A DNA stretch of 64,000 nucleotides. Origin: Desulfoarculaceae bacterium. Lineage in GTDB: Bacteria; Desulfobacterota; Desulfobulbia; Desulfobulbales; Desulfocapsaceae. The first letter of the stretch is position 1, and the number at the start of each line of letters is the position of its first letter. Below are positions 37,211 through 46,496 of this stretch, piece after piece. A model generated the notes under the pieces. The model was not told the DNA's origin and did not search any database. It saw only the letters and a list, made by a program, of their open reading frames with translations. Where the stretch lies: NCBI GenBank assembly GCA_019429465.1, contig JAHYIV010000001.1:102581-166580 (forward strand), in the 5' to 3' direction. The translations under genes were made by a program, and so were the position numbers.

Positions 37211-37714
37211 CTATTCGCGGATCCAGGTCATACGAATAATTTTTTCCCCATCACCGTAGACAAAATCCAGATCTCCCTGATAGGCACGTTTCAAGGCCTC
37301 ACCAAGACGCCTAGCCAGATGGATACCAGTGGTTGTTATCAGCATCTGATCTTCTTCTGTGGTAATTGCCATCAGCCGCTCCATCGGACGTTCACCCTTT
37401 TCCAGGGCCTCAGTATTGTGAATCAGATTAAGCATCTCCTCCTGATGGCTGCCGAAGAAGCCTCCTTTTATCTCCAGATAACCGGCCGGGAACCCATCTT
37501 TAATACGCTGACAGGCCGGGCAGACGATGGCATTGGCATTGTCTGCCGGCTCGTTCCACGTCCATCTTCCTTCAATAAACACGGCGTTGCATTCACTGCA
37601 GATTGTAGGTTCAGGCCATTTCTGCTTTTCCCTGTAGGTGTCATGCCGCTCTTCCTGAATCAACTTGTCCTGCCGTCCCTGTTTCAGGTTCATTCTTCCT
37701 TGGTTCTCGCTCAT
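37211..37714 (-). CDS. BCAM0308-family protein (zinc-ribbon, NMD3-like)
   Basis: A 167-residue protein of a bacterial family of unknown function. The N-terminal half has a zinc ribbon (ICSECNAVFIEGRW, IVCPACQRIKDGFPAGYLEI); the C-terminal half is alpha/beta (GDLDFVYGDGEKIIRMTW). This layout recalls the archaeal/eukaryal NMD3 ribosome-export factor, a resemblance noted for the family. AAGGAGG lies 7 bases before the ATG at 37714. Neighbours are pcm and the HPF fusion, consistent with a stress-related ribosome role, though that is inference. Confidence 0.75.
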   Translation of the reverse strand: MSENQGRMNLKQGRQDKLIQEERHDTYREKQKWPEPTICSECNAVFIEGRWTWNEPADNANAIVCPACQRIKDGFPAGYLEIKGGFFGSHQEEMLNLIHNTEALEKGERPMERLMAITTEEDQMLITTTGIHLARRLGEALKRAYQGDLDFVYGDGEKIIRMTWIRE

Positions 37715-38203
37715 ACACAACCTCCTTGCACATTGTCCCTGCCTGATATCTGCGCTTCCTTGACTGAAGCGAGCCCTGCCAAGCAAAGGTTTCCTGAATT
37801 CCCCGTTTCCTGCTTCTATCCTGGTTATTCCTCTTACTAAAGTATACATCTAAATACGGGCTAAAATGCAAGGAGATAAATGAAAAATATTATAAATAAT
37901 CAGTTGCTCCTCAGTGGGTTACGACCTTATTTTTTGTAACTACAGTGAAGAGATATCAGATGCCGGACATTCCGAGACCTCTATTCCGCACAGGGCCATT
38001 TTGTCCTCCCACTTGTTTTTTATACGGACAGTATGATATGCCCATAGAGTAGGGCTTGAGCGGTCAAGGGAGAAGAACCATCCTTCGGAGTTGTTGAGAC
38101 CTTGAACCATCCGTTCGTAAGATCCTTTATGATCTCACAGGTCTGTCAGGTAACAAGAGGAAGGGAAAACACCCAATCTGGGGAAAGGAGGGACCAAGAA
38201 CCT
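37715..38203. other. Divergent spacer, 489 bp, upstream of cfa
   Basis: AT-rich at 37850-37950. It contains promoters of the BCAM0308 gene and cfa, not located with confidence. No repeat, hairpin or small gene could be supported. Confidence 0.4.
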
Positions 38204-39337
38204 ATGTCACTTTGCACTCGAGACTCATCTGAGCAGATAATTTCTAAAATCTTTTCCATGGCTGATATTCGTATCAACGGAACACGTCCCTGGGACATCC
38301 AGGTGCACCGGCCCGAATTCTACAATCACATCCTCTGCAATGGTTCTTTGGCCCTGGGTGAGAGCTATATGGCCGGATGGTGGGACTGCCAGTCCCTTGA
38401 TCAGTTCTTTTTCCACGTCCTGAGAAATGACCTTGATCTGAAAATAAAAAAATCCAAATCGGCCATTCTCTGCAGTATCAAGGCCACCCTCTCCAACTGC
38501 CAGAACAAAAAAAAGGCACTGGAGGTAGCTCAAAAACATTACGATGTCGGCAACGATCTCTTCGAATGCATGCTTGACAGACACATGGCCTATAGCTGTG
38601 CCTACTGGGACAAAGGGGTCAGTGATCTCACCGCGGCCCAGGAGGCCAAGCTGGAGCTCATCTGCCGGAAGGTCGAGCTTGCACCCGGCATGCGCATTCT
38701 CGATATAGGTTGCGGCTGGGGAAGCTTTGTCCGCTATGCGGCCCAGAAACATGGTGTTGATGCAGTAGGTGTGACCATCTCCAAGGAACAGGCCCAGTTG
38801 GCCCGTGAGCGTTGCGCCGGTCTGCCCGTCGATATCCGCCTCCTTGATTACCGTGATCTGTCTGAGGAATTTGACGCCATTGTTTCCGTCGGTATGTTCG
38901 AGCATGTGGGCTACAAAAATTACCGCCAGTTCATGCAGGTAGTCAATCGCTGCCTGCATCCGGATGCCCTTTTTCTGCTCCATACCATTGCCTCCAACCA
39001 CTCAACCCGCAATGGAGACCCCTGGTTTGACAAGTATATTTTCCCCAACGGCATGCTCCCCTCCATCGAACAACTGGGGAAGGCCAGTGAACTACTGCTG
39101 GTTATGGAAGACTGGCATAACATCGGCATTCACTACGACAAAACGTTGACAAGCTGGTTTGGCAATTTCGATCAGAACTGGCCAGGGCTGCAGAACCGAT
39201 ACGGAGACACCTTCTATCGGATGTGGAAATATTACCTCCTCTCCATGGCCGGCGCTTTTCGCTCCCGCTCCATACAGGTCTGGCAGGTCGTTTTTTCAAA
39301 GCACGGCAGGCTGGAAGGCTACCAAAGACCTCTTTAA
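38204..39337 (+). CDS. cfa: Cyclopropane-fatty-acyl-phospholipid synthase
   Basis: Adds a methylene bridge from S-adenosylmethionine to unsaturated phospholipid acyl chains in the membrane. The 377-residue protein contains the SAM motif ILDIGCGWGSFVRYAAQKHG, YSCAYWD, VGMFEHVGYKNYRQFM and IFPNGMLPS, all typical of Cfa. The start at 38204 (MSLCTRDSSEQ) is chosen because it fits the family length and has GGAGG 12 bases ahead. A short TA-rich hairpin follows the stop (39388-39410). Confidence 0.94.
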   Translation: MSLCTRDSSEQIISKIFSMADIRINGTRPWDIQVHRPEFYNHILCNGSLALGESYMAGWWDCQSLDQFFFHVLRNDLDLKIKKSKSAILCSIKATLSNCQNKKKALEVAQKHYDVGNDLFECMLDRHMAYSCAYWDKGVSDLTAAQEAKLELICRKVELAPGMRILDIGCGWGSFVRYAAQKHGVDAVGVTISKEQAQLARERCAGLPVDIRLLDYRDLSEEFDAIVSVGMFEHVGYKNYRQFMQVVNRCLHPDALFLLHTIASNHSTRNGDPWFDKYIFPNGMLPSIEQLGKASELLLVMEDWHNIGIHYDKTLTSWFGNFDQNWPGLQNRYGDTFYRMWKYYLLSMAGAFRSRSIQVWQVVFSKHGRLEGYQRPL

Positions 39338-39462
39338 AGGGCTGAACAAACTCCTGACAAAAGAAGATCGTATAGCCCACAAGGATAGCTTTTTTTTGAG
39401 CTATCATTGAAGCTCAAGGTGACACTCGTTTTTTGTACAAACACAGGATTTACCGGGACAAT

Positions 39463-39500
39463 AAAAAAAGGGGCTGCATCTCCACAAGAGAGCAGCCCCT
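39463..39500 (-). terminator. Terminator of the efflux operon (minus strand)
   Basis: A 9-bp stem AGGGGCTGC/GCAGCCCCT with a 13-base loop. On the minus strand it is followed by TTTTTTTAT. It lies 25 bp beyond the stop of the His/Met-rich gene. Confidence 0.85.
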
Positions 39501-39525
39501 GTTTCATTAATGCACTGGGCAATGC

Positions 39526-40014
39526 TTATTTGTACTCGTAAGTGAACTGATACTGCCGTTTCACACCGTCGATGAGCGCAGTACCGACACTGAATTCATA
39601 CATGCCCTTCTGCTCCAGGATGATATCGGCGCCGAAGTGGCCATCCATCCCTTCCAGGTGCAGAGGTGCGCTCTCTTCACCAGCCGGGTTGCGAATTTTC
39701 ACCGCGACCGTGCCTTCTCCGATGGGATCGCCGCTTTTTTCATCCATGAACATGACCATGAAGTGATGGGTGTAGGGCATGCCCACGTTGGCCATAGCTT
39801 CGGTCACATTGTTGAGATGGCTATTGGCCATGACGCCTTTTTCCGATACGCTGCCGAGATCAAACATTTCGTCGTGCATGGTCGCGGAGGTGTCCATTTT
39901 TTCAGTTGTGGTCATGTCATGCCCCTCATGCTCTGAATGGCTCATAGTCTGAGCGCCCAAGGGTAGGGAAAAGAAAAAAATGGCGGCAAACAAAATGCTA
40001 AGTCTCGATTTCAT
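39526..40014 (-). CDS. Periplasmic His/Met-rich protein of the copper efflux operon
   Basis: A 162-residue exported protein with a clear signal peptide (MKSRLSILFAAIFFFSLPLG, cut after GAQ). The segment after it is rich in His and Met (SHSEHEGHDM, SATMHDEMF, YTHHFMVMFM), typical of copper- or silver-binding periplasmic proteins. A beta-sandwich-like C-terminal domain follows (VKIRNPAG, GHFGADIILEQKGMYEFSVG), similar to YtkA/FixH-like domains. It is the last gene of the efflux operon, 75 bp after cusA. Metal chaperone function is inferred. AAGGAG precedes the ATG. Confidence 0.7.
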   Translation of the reverse strand: MKSRLSILFAAIFFFSLPLGAQTMSHSEHEGHDMTTTEKMDTSATMHDEMFDLGSVSEKGVMANSHLNNVTEAMANVGMPYTHHFMVMFMDEKSGDPIGEGTVAVKIRNPAGEESAPLHLEGMDGHFGADIILEQKGMYEFSVGTALIDGVKRQYQFTYEYK

Positions 40015-40088
40015 GATATGGATCTCCTTTTAAGGTTGATGAAGCGGAACAGGTCCGCCCGGTTGTCAAACATTTACAACTAAGATAA

Positions 40089-43000
40089 TCATTTTTTGTC
40101 GATATCCAACTCCGAAGTCGGCATAAGGTTCTTTTTCAGAATCAGGCTGCGCCACATAAAAAAAATCACCGGATAGACCAGCAGTTCCAGCATCAGTGAG
40201 GTGACAGCCCCGCCGACCATGGGTGCGGCAATACGCTTCATGACGTCGGCCCCGGCGCCGGTGCTCCACATAATGGGCAACAGGCCGGCGATGATGGTGA
40301 TGACCGTCATAAGCTTGGGCCGGATACGCTGTACCGCCCCGTAGTGCACCGACTGCATGAGGTCGCCGTGGGTCAGCATACGCCCCTCTTCCGTCCACTT
40401 TTTATGCGCCAAATCGAGGTAGAGCAGCATGACCACGCCGGTTTCGGCATCGAGTCCGGCCAGAGCTATCAGACCGACCCACACACCGATGGACATGTTA
40501 TAGTCGAGCAGATAGAGCAGCCAGAAGGCGCCGACCAGAGAAAAAGGCACGGCGAGAAAGACGATACCGGTTTTGACCGCCGAGCGGGTGCTGACATAGA
40601 TGAGCACGAAGATGATAAGAACTGTCAGGGGAATAATCACCATCAGCCGATCACGTGTAGATTCAATGTATTCGTACTGACCGCTCCAAACGATGCTGTA
40701 GCCAGGCGGCAGGCTGATATTCTCGTCCACGGCGCGACGGGCGTTTTCCACATAGGTGCCGACGTCAATGCCACGGATGTCGACATAGACCCAGGCGGTG
40801 CGGCGGGAGTTTTCGCTTTTGATGCTGTCAGGCGCGTTAACAACATTGATGCTGCTCAACTGGCCCAGCGGGATGTGCCGCCCCCTTGGTGCCGGCACCA
40901 GTACCCGCCGCAGGGATTCAATATCGCTGCGGAAATCCCGATCATAGCGGACGCTGATAGGATAGCGCTCCAGGCCTTCGACAGTTTCGGCGATATTCAT
41001 GCCGCCTATGGCGCTCTGAATAACATCCTGAATATCGCCGACGTTGATGCCGTAGCGAGCCGCCGCCAGCCGGTCGATATCAATATCCAGGTAATAGCCG
41101 CCCACCGTGCGCTCGGCAATGGCGCTCAGGGTACCAGGCAGCACACGCACGACGCTTTCGATTTCTTCACCAAGCCGCCCGAGAACAGCCAGGTCGTCGC
41201 CCATGACCTTGATGCCCACCGGGGTCCGGATACCGGTGGAGAGCATATCAATGCGGGTGCGGATGGGCATGGTCCAGGCGTTAGTCAGGCCCGGAAAATG
41301 CACGGCATTATTGAGTTCCTCGATAAGCTCATCGACGGAAATGGTACTTTTCTCGGGCCAGATCAGCCGCAGGGGTTTCTTGACCAGTTCACTCCAACCC
41401 GGCCAGGGCGTGTAAAAACGGTCGCGGGGGATGGTGCGCCACTGATCCTCGGGTTTGAGCAGAATGGTTGTTTCAACCATCATCATCGGTGCCGGATCAG
41501 TGGCCGTTTCGGCCCGGCCGATCTTGCCGAAGACCCGCTCCACCTCAGGGAAAGAGGCAATGATCTTGTCGGTCTGCTGCAACAGTTCGCGGGCCTTGGT
41601 GACCGACAGACCGGGCAAGGTGGTGGGCATGTAGAGCAGATCGCCCTCGTAGAGGGGAGGCATGAATTCCGTTCCCATCTTCGACAGAGGATAGGCAATG
41701 GACGCCACCAGCAGCAGGGCCACTACCAGGGTGGTCTTGCGCCAGTGCAGCACCAGATCGACGGCCGGATGATAGAGACGGATCAGCGCGCGGTTAAGGG
41801 GATTTTCGTTTTCATGACGGATGCGGCCGCGGACAAACCACAGCATCAGCACCGGCACCAGGGTGATGGAAAGAAAGGCGGCAGCCGCCATGGCATAGCT
41901 CTTGGTAAACGCCAGGGGCTTGAACATCCGGCCTGCCTGCTCCTGCAGGGTGAACACCGGGGCAAAGGAGACGGTAATCACCAGCAGGGCGAAGAAGATG
42001 GTGGGTCCCACCTCCTTGGCAGCCTCGATGATCACCTCTGAGCGCGGCCTGTCCGAGTCGCGTTCCAGGTGTTTGTGGGCATTTTCGACCATGATAATGC
42101 CGGAATCGACCATGGTGCCGATGGCGATAGCGATACCGCCGAGGCTCATGATGTTGGCATTGAGTCCCTGGGCGTACATGATGGTGAAGGCCATGAGGAT
42201 GGCCACTGGCAGGGCCAGGATGACCACCGCCGCGCTGGGCAGATGGAAGAGAAAAAGGATAATCACCAGAGCGACCACCACGGTTTCTTCGAACAGCTTG
42301 TGCTTCAGGTTGTCAACTGCCCGGTCGATGAGGCCTGAGCGATCATACACCGGAACGATATCCACCCCTTCGGGCAGTCCTGTTTTCAGCTCTGCCAGCC
42401 GTTTTTTGACCCGCTCGATGACAATGCGTGCGTTTTCACCGTAGCGCATGACGACGATGCCGCCGACAACTTCTCCCTCTCCGTCGAGTTCAGCCACCCC
42501 GCGGCGCATCTCCGGCCCCAGACGCACCTCGGCCAGATCCTTGACCAGGATCGGGACACCTTGGGGCGTGGCCATAACCACCACATTTTCCAGATCTTCC
42601 ACCGACTGGATATAGCCGCGGCTGCGCACCATGAATTCGGTTTCGGCCATCTCGATGGCACCGCCGCCGACATCGACATTGGAGCGTTGAATGGCCTTTA
42701 TCAGATCGGTGATGGGCAGGTCATACGCCATCAGTTTGTTGGGATCAACCACCACCTGGTACTGCTTGACGAAACCGCCCAGACTGGCCACCTCGGAGAC
42801 CCCTTCGAGGGCAGTCAGTTCATAGCGCAGATACCAGTCCTGAATGGCGCGTAATTCCTGCAGGGTGTGACGGTCACTGGTCAAGGCGTATTCGTAGACC
42901 CAGCCGACACCGGTGGCGTCAGGTCCGAGCACCGGCGTCACCCCGTCGGGGAGCTGCCCGCCCACATAGTTGAGATATTCGAGCACCCGCGAACGTGCCC

Positions 43001-43313
43001 AGTAGATGTCGGTACCGTCTTCGAAAATAATATAGACGAATGAATAACCAAAGAAGGAATAACCGCGCACCACCTTGGCGCCGGGCACGGAAAGCATGCG
43101 CGTGGTTAGAGGATAGGTGATCTGGTCCTCGACCACCTGGGGGGCTTGCCCCGGATAGTCGGTGTAGATGATGACCTGAACGTCGGAGAGATCGGGAATT
43201 GCATCGACGGCAATGTTGCGCAGGGAATAGATGCCTGCCGCCACAAGAAACACCGTTGCCAGTACCACCATGAATCTGTTATGCGATGACCACTCTATGA
43301 TTTTTTCAAGCAT
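40089..43313 (-). CDS. cusA: CusA-type heavy-metal efflux RND pump
   Basis: Inner-membrane proton-driven pump for Cu+/Ag+ that forms a three-part complex with the adaptor and the outer-membrane channel. The 1074-residue protein has 12 expected helices in two halves. It shows VYSLRNIAVDAIPDLSDVQV and YPGQAPQVVEDQITYPL, and the helix-4 proton-relay region GGIAIAIGTMVDSGIIMVEN with the conserved Asp. Periplasmic methionine-rich segments (for example MPTTLPGLSVTKAREL) are present. The CusA/CzcA group is chosen from the HME-RND motifs; Cu/Ag is favoured by the operon. No frameshift is seen over its length. Confidence 0.93.
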   Translation of the reverse strand: MLEKIIEWSSHNRFMVVLATVFLVAAGIYSLRNIAVDAIPDLSDVQVIIYTDYPGQAPQVVEDQITYPLTTRMLSVPGAKVVRGYSFFGYSFVYIIFEDGTDIYWARSRVLEYLNYVGGQLPDGVTPVLGPDATGVGWVYEYALTSDRHTLQELRAIQDWYLRYELTALEGVSEVASLGGFVKQYQVVVDPNKLMAYDLPITDLIKAIQRSNVDVGGGAIEMAETEFMVRSRGYIQSVEDLENVVVMATPQGVPILVKDLAEVRLGPEMRRGVAELDGEGEVVGGIVVMRYGENARIVIERVKKRLAELKTGLPEGVDIVPVYDRSGLIDRAVDNLKHKLFEETVVVALVIILFLFHLPSAAVVILALPVAILMAFTIMYAQGLNANIMSLGGIAIAIGTMVDSGIIMVENAHKHLERDSDRPRSEVIIEAAKEVGPTIFFALLVITVSFAPVFTLQEQAGRMFKPLAFTKSYAMAAAAFLSITLVPVLMLWFVRGRIRHENENPLNRALIRLYHPAVDLVLHWRKTTLVVALLLVASIAYPLSKMGTEFMPPLYEGDLLYMPTTLPGLSVTKARELLQQTDKIIASFPEVERVFGKIGRAETATDPAPMMMVETTILLKPEDQWRTIPRDRFYTPWPGWSELVKKPLRLIWPEKSTISVDELIEELNNAVHFPGLTNAWTMPIRTRIDMLSTGIRTPVGIKVMGDDLAVLGRLGEEIESVVRVLPGTLSAIAERTVGGYYLDIDIDRLAAARYGINVGDIQDVIQSAIGGMNIAETVEGLERYPISVRYDRDFRSDIESLRRVLVPAPRGRHIPLGQLSSINVVNAPDSIKSENSRRTAWVYVDIRGIDVGTYVENARRAVDENISLPPGYSIVWSGQYEYIESTRDRLMVIIPLTVLIIFVLIYVSTRSAVKTGIVFLAVPFSLVGAFWLLYLLDYNMSIGVWVGLIALAGLDAETGVVMLLYLDLAHKKWTEEGRMLTHGDLMQSVHYGAVQRIRPKLMTVITIIAGLLPIMWSTGAGADVMKRIAAPMVGGAVTSLMLELLVYPVIFFMWRSLILKKNLMPTSELDIDKK

Positions 43314-43393
43314 ATTTGATAGATCCCTGGTTCAAATAATTCGCCTTTGTCCAGCCCCTTCCGGACTGATCCGCGGCCAGACTTTCCGGCCTG

Positions 43394-44833
43394 CTAAAAA
43401 AGAGTCTCAAGATCAATCTCTGCTTCCCCTGCCGTCGGCGTCGGTGCCAGCATCTTCTCGATGGCCTCCTGCAACCTGCTTTCCGAATCGAGCATGAACT
43501 GGGCCGAGATCACAACCTGCTCCCCCAGGCGCAGACCGGAAAGCACCTGGATAAATCCCTCATCGTCACTTACTCCGGTGGTCACCGTCTTCGGCTCAAA
43601 GCGGCCCTCGCCGAGAGCAACAAACACCGTCTGACGCCTGCCCGAACGCAACACCGCGTTGACCGGCACGGCCAGCACATCGGATACCGTCTGGGCTTCG
43701 ATCAGCACATTGGTATACATGCCGGGACGCAGTTCCAGACCGGGATTTTCAAACTCGATGCGCGCCTGGGTGGTGCGGCTTTCCCCGATCACGTAGGGGT
43801 AGAGATAGGTGATCTTTCCTACCCGGCCCGGTCCGGCGGTAAAAGGCAGTTCGACGGTTGCGGAAAGACCGGTCCGTACCCAGGGCATCTCGAACTCGAA
43901 GATGTCAGCATGCACCCACACCCGGCTCAGGTCGGAAATCTGCAGCAGATCGGCGCCGCTCATGACCCGCATGCCCGCAACCACATCTTTCTTGGTCACC
44001 ACGCCGCTGTAAGGGCTGTAAAGCGTCAGGCTTTTATGCACCTGGCCGCTCTTTTCAAGCTCAGCAACCTGGCTGGCGCTGATGTCCCAGTATTTCAGGC
44101 GGGTGCGTGACGCTTCGAGCAATCGCTCACCGCCCGCGGCAATTTCGGGAAAGGGACTGTGGACGAGGCGGTCACGATTGCGCAAGGCCAGCAGATACTC
44201 CTGCTGCGCCGCCACCAGTTCGGGACTGTAGATGTCGAGGAGCGGCTGACCTTTTTTGACAGACTGACCGGTTTCATTGACATAGAGACGTTCCACCCAA
44301 CCATCGATCTTGCTGTTGACAACGTACTGCCGCGGCTCTTCGTAGTCGACCAGGCCCACCGTGCGGATGGTGCGGTTGAGGTCACGCCGCTCCACGGGTG
44401 CTGTACGCAGGCCCATGTTCTGCACCGTGACCGGATCGATCCGCACCTGCCCGGGAGCAGCGCCGCCCTCGTAGACCGCTACCAGATCGTGGTCCATATT
44501 GTCCTTGCCCGGTGCATCACGCACATAGGTCGGATCCATGGGCGACACCCAGTACTTGACGCGGCGTTCCGCCGGCGGCGCCGTGGCCTCACCGGAGCGG
44601 ATGGGCGTAAGTTGCATGCCGCATATGGGGCACAGGCCCGGTTCATCCCGAATGATGAAGGGGTGCATGCTGCAGGTGTACTGCATCTTCGCCTCAGTTT
44701 GGCCCGGTTCGCCGGTTACCACGTGTTCATGACCGATATGGAGGCCGCCGGAACCGGCGAAATAACCTACGACCATGGCGGCAATCAAGCCGAAAATCAG
44801 CAGCATTCTTCTGGATTTCGTTGATATGCTCAT
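43394..44833 (-). CDS. cusB: CusB-type efflux RND periplasmic adaptor with metal-binding domain
   Basis: Membrane-fusion protein linking the RND pump to the outer-membrane channel. The 479-residue protein has an N-terminal membrane anchor (GLIAAMVVGYFAGSGG), then a heavy-metal-binding domain YTCSMHPFIIRDEPGLCPICGM and a second one (YWVSPMDPTYVRDAPGKDNM). The barrel-sandwich and hairpin domains follow. Start ATG 44833 rather than TTG 44839. The gene is separated from the upstream cusC by 265 bp holding the invertible repeat, so this operon was interrupted by it. Confidence 0.92.
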   Translation of the reverse strand: MSISTKSRRMLLIFGLIAAMVVGYFAGSGGLHIGHEHVVTGEPGQTEAKMQYTCSMHPFIIRDEPGLCPICGMQLTPIRSGEATAPPAERRVKYWVSPMDPTYVRDAPGKDNMDHDLVAVYEGGAAPGQVRIDPVTVQNMGLRTAPVERRDLNRTIRTVGLVDYEEPRQYVVNSKIDGWVERLYVNETGQSVKKGQPLLDIYSPELVAAQQEYLLALRNRDRLVHSPFPEIAAGGERLLEASRTRLKYWDISASQVAELEKSGQVHKSLTLYSPYSGVVTKKDVVAGMRVMSGADLLQISDLSRVWVHADIFEFEMPWVRTGLSATVELPFTAGPGRVGKITYLYPYVIGESRTTQARIEFENPGLELRPGMYTNVLIEAQTVSDVLAVPVNAVLRSGRRQTVFVALGEGRFEPKTVTTGVSDDEGFIQVLSGLRLGEQVVISAQFMLDSESRLQEAIEKMLAPTPTAGEAEIDLETLF

Positions 44834-44872
44834 GCCCAAGCCCCTGTTGTCTTTATTATCGAAAAAAGTTGG

Positions 44873-45024
44873 TAACTATCCAACAGCACCTCATCTGCTT
44901 CGTCATCGGCCTGCTTATGTACGAATCAGTACACTTCGCAGGCCTCTTTCTCGCATATGAGGCGCTGCTGAATAGTTACGTGACATGTGTTCCGGCATTT
45001 TCCCGGCATTAAGCTGGATAGTTA
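44873..45024. repeat. Invertible hairpin element, copy 2 (family B), hairpin inverted
   Basis: The 106-bp hairpin (44873-44978) is the reverse complement of 29759-29864, with a few mismatches. The 46-bp tail (44979-45024, CGTGACATGTGTTCCGG...) runs in the same direction as in copy 1. The inner 62 bp reads CTGCTTCGTCATCGGCCTGC here and its complement there. Located between cusC and cusB. Confidence 0.85.
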
Positions 45025-45098
45025 CAAAAGTTGAGTATATTGCGTTTTTCGGTAGAGGCGCCGCCTGCTGCAGACCTACCCCTGAGTCCCGCCCCCTG

Positions 45099-46376
45099 TT
45101 ACGGCAGTGGCGTGCCTACCAGGGCCTCGAGTTGCGCCAGCACCATTTCATGCTCGGCGACGGCTTCGTAATAGTCCTGCTGGTAGCTGAAAAGAGCCAT
45201 CTGACTTTCAAGCACCTTCATGAACTCCTTTTGACCGACGCGATAGGCGGCCAGGGACGCATCCAAGGTAACTTCCGCCTGGGAAATGATGCCGCCCTGA
45301 TAAAGTTCGGTCAGGCGCCTGTTGCGTTCAAGGCGGGCCAGGCCGTCGGCGATGCCGAAACGAATTTCATTGCGCACTCTTTCGATTTCCTGTACCGCCG
45401 TGCGCTTTTCCGAATCGGCTTCGGCCACCATAGCCTGGCGACGCTGACGCTGCACCGGCAGATTAAAGCTAACCGCAGCGCTGTACATGTCGAAGCCTTC
45501 ATCACCCATGGCCGCCTCGCGCTGCATGTATTCAAGGGAAAAAGTGAAGTCGGGATAGTTTTCTTTCTGTGCCAGACTGCTGGCGACCCGGGCCTTCTCC
45601 ATTTCCACCTGCAAGCCGCGCCACAAAGGGCGATGCTGCTCCGCCAGCCTTTCAAGATCAGCGGCATCATAGGCAATGACCGTCAATTCCGTCGCCGGGA
45701 TAGTCGGAATGGTAACTGTCACCGGGCGAAAGGCCAGGGTATTGAGCCGCGCCTCCAGGCTCTGCCGTTGCTGATGCAGGGAAATGCGCAGACCTTCCAT
45801 CTTCGAACGTTCCAGCTGGGCGCGCAGCACATCCAGCTGCAAGGCATCGCCTACCCCGTAGAGAGTTTCCGCCAGGGTAACCAGATCGTCGAGCAGAACA
45901 ATATTGCGCTCGACGATCTCCAGCGACCGGTCGATTGCATAAAGCTGGTACCAACTTTCGCGCACCATGCGCTCCAGCTCGATCTTGCGCTCTTCAAACC
46001 TCCAGCGGCTGACCTCGGCGTCAAGCTCTGCCGAACGACGCGCCAGATCACGTTTGCCGAAAAAGGGCACCATCTGACTTATGCCGATGACCTTGGCGGT
46101 CATGGAGTCACGGTCAAAGCCAAGGGGGGCTCGAATCAGCGCGTTCTGAATCTTGAACATGAGCATGGGATCATCAAGCGTCCCTGCCTGCTGCGCACGG
46201 TTGACAAAGGCCTGCCAACGCGCCTCACCAGCCTTGAGTTCGGGATTGAACGCCTTGGCGTCGGCCACCAGGATGTCAAGAGAATGATGATCCGCCGCGA
46301 CGGACTGAGCTTGGGCAACCAGAGACATGCCGAAAACGGCAGCCAGCAGCAATAAGAGGTGAAGCACACGAATCAT
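45099..46376 (-). CDS. cusC: TolC-family outer membrane protein (CusC-like)
   Basis: Outer-membrane channel of the efflux complex. The 425-residue precursor has a signal peptide (MIRVLHLLLLLAAVFGMSLV, cleavage near QAQ). Two long helical repeats follow, as in TolC/CusC (QAQSVAADHHSLDILVADAK, then RDLARRSAELDAEVSRWRFE, RTAVQEIERVRNEIRFGIAD). No lipobox cysteine is visible, so it is probably not a lipoprotein. It is the first of the three pump genes; the ferredoxin and DUF6448 genes are upstream. Confidence 0.87.
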   Translation of the reverse strand: MIRVLHLLLLLAAVFGMSLVAQAQSVAADHHSLDILVADAKAFNPELKAGEARWQAFVNRAQQAGTLDDPMLMFKIQNALIRAPLGFDRDSMTAKVIGISQMVPFFGKRDLARRSAELDAEVSRWRFEERKIELERMVRESWYQLYAIDRSLEIVERNIVLLDDLVTLAETLYGVGDALQLDVLRAQLERSKMEGLRISLHQQRQSLEARLNTLAFRPVTVTIPTIPATELTVIAYDAADLERLAEQHRPLWRGLQVEMEKARVASSLAQKENYPDFTFSLEYMQREAAMGDEGFDMYSAAVSFNLPVQRQRRQAMVAEADSEKRTAVQEIERVRNEIRFGIADGLARLERNRRLTELYQGGIISQAEVTLDASLAAYRVGQKEFMKVLESQMALFSYQQDYYEAVAEHEMVLAQLEALVGTPLP

Positions 46377-46496
46377 GCGGATCTCCGGAAGGACGGAAAT
46401 GATTAAGGAAACAGCAGGTGGGTGGATGCAAAGAACTTACTTTTCTTTTGTAGCTGGCCAATCTGGTCCACCCATACTGGTTACTGGAAAGCTGAG

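Noticed and set aside
40344..42041. A 565-codon plus-strand frame opposite cusA
   Set aside because: It lies wholly antisense to a complete RND pump gene; its His/Asp/Gly-rich composition is what the complement of such a gene gives, and there is no ribosome site or family.
44985..46355. A 456-codon plus-strand frame opposite cusC
   Set aside because: Antisense to an intact TolC-family gene with signal peptide; the frame starts inside the family B repeat tail.
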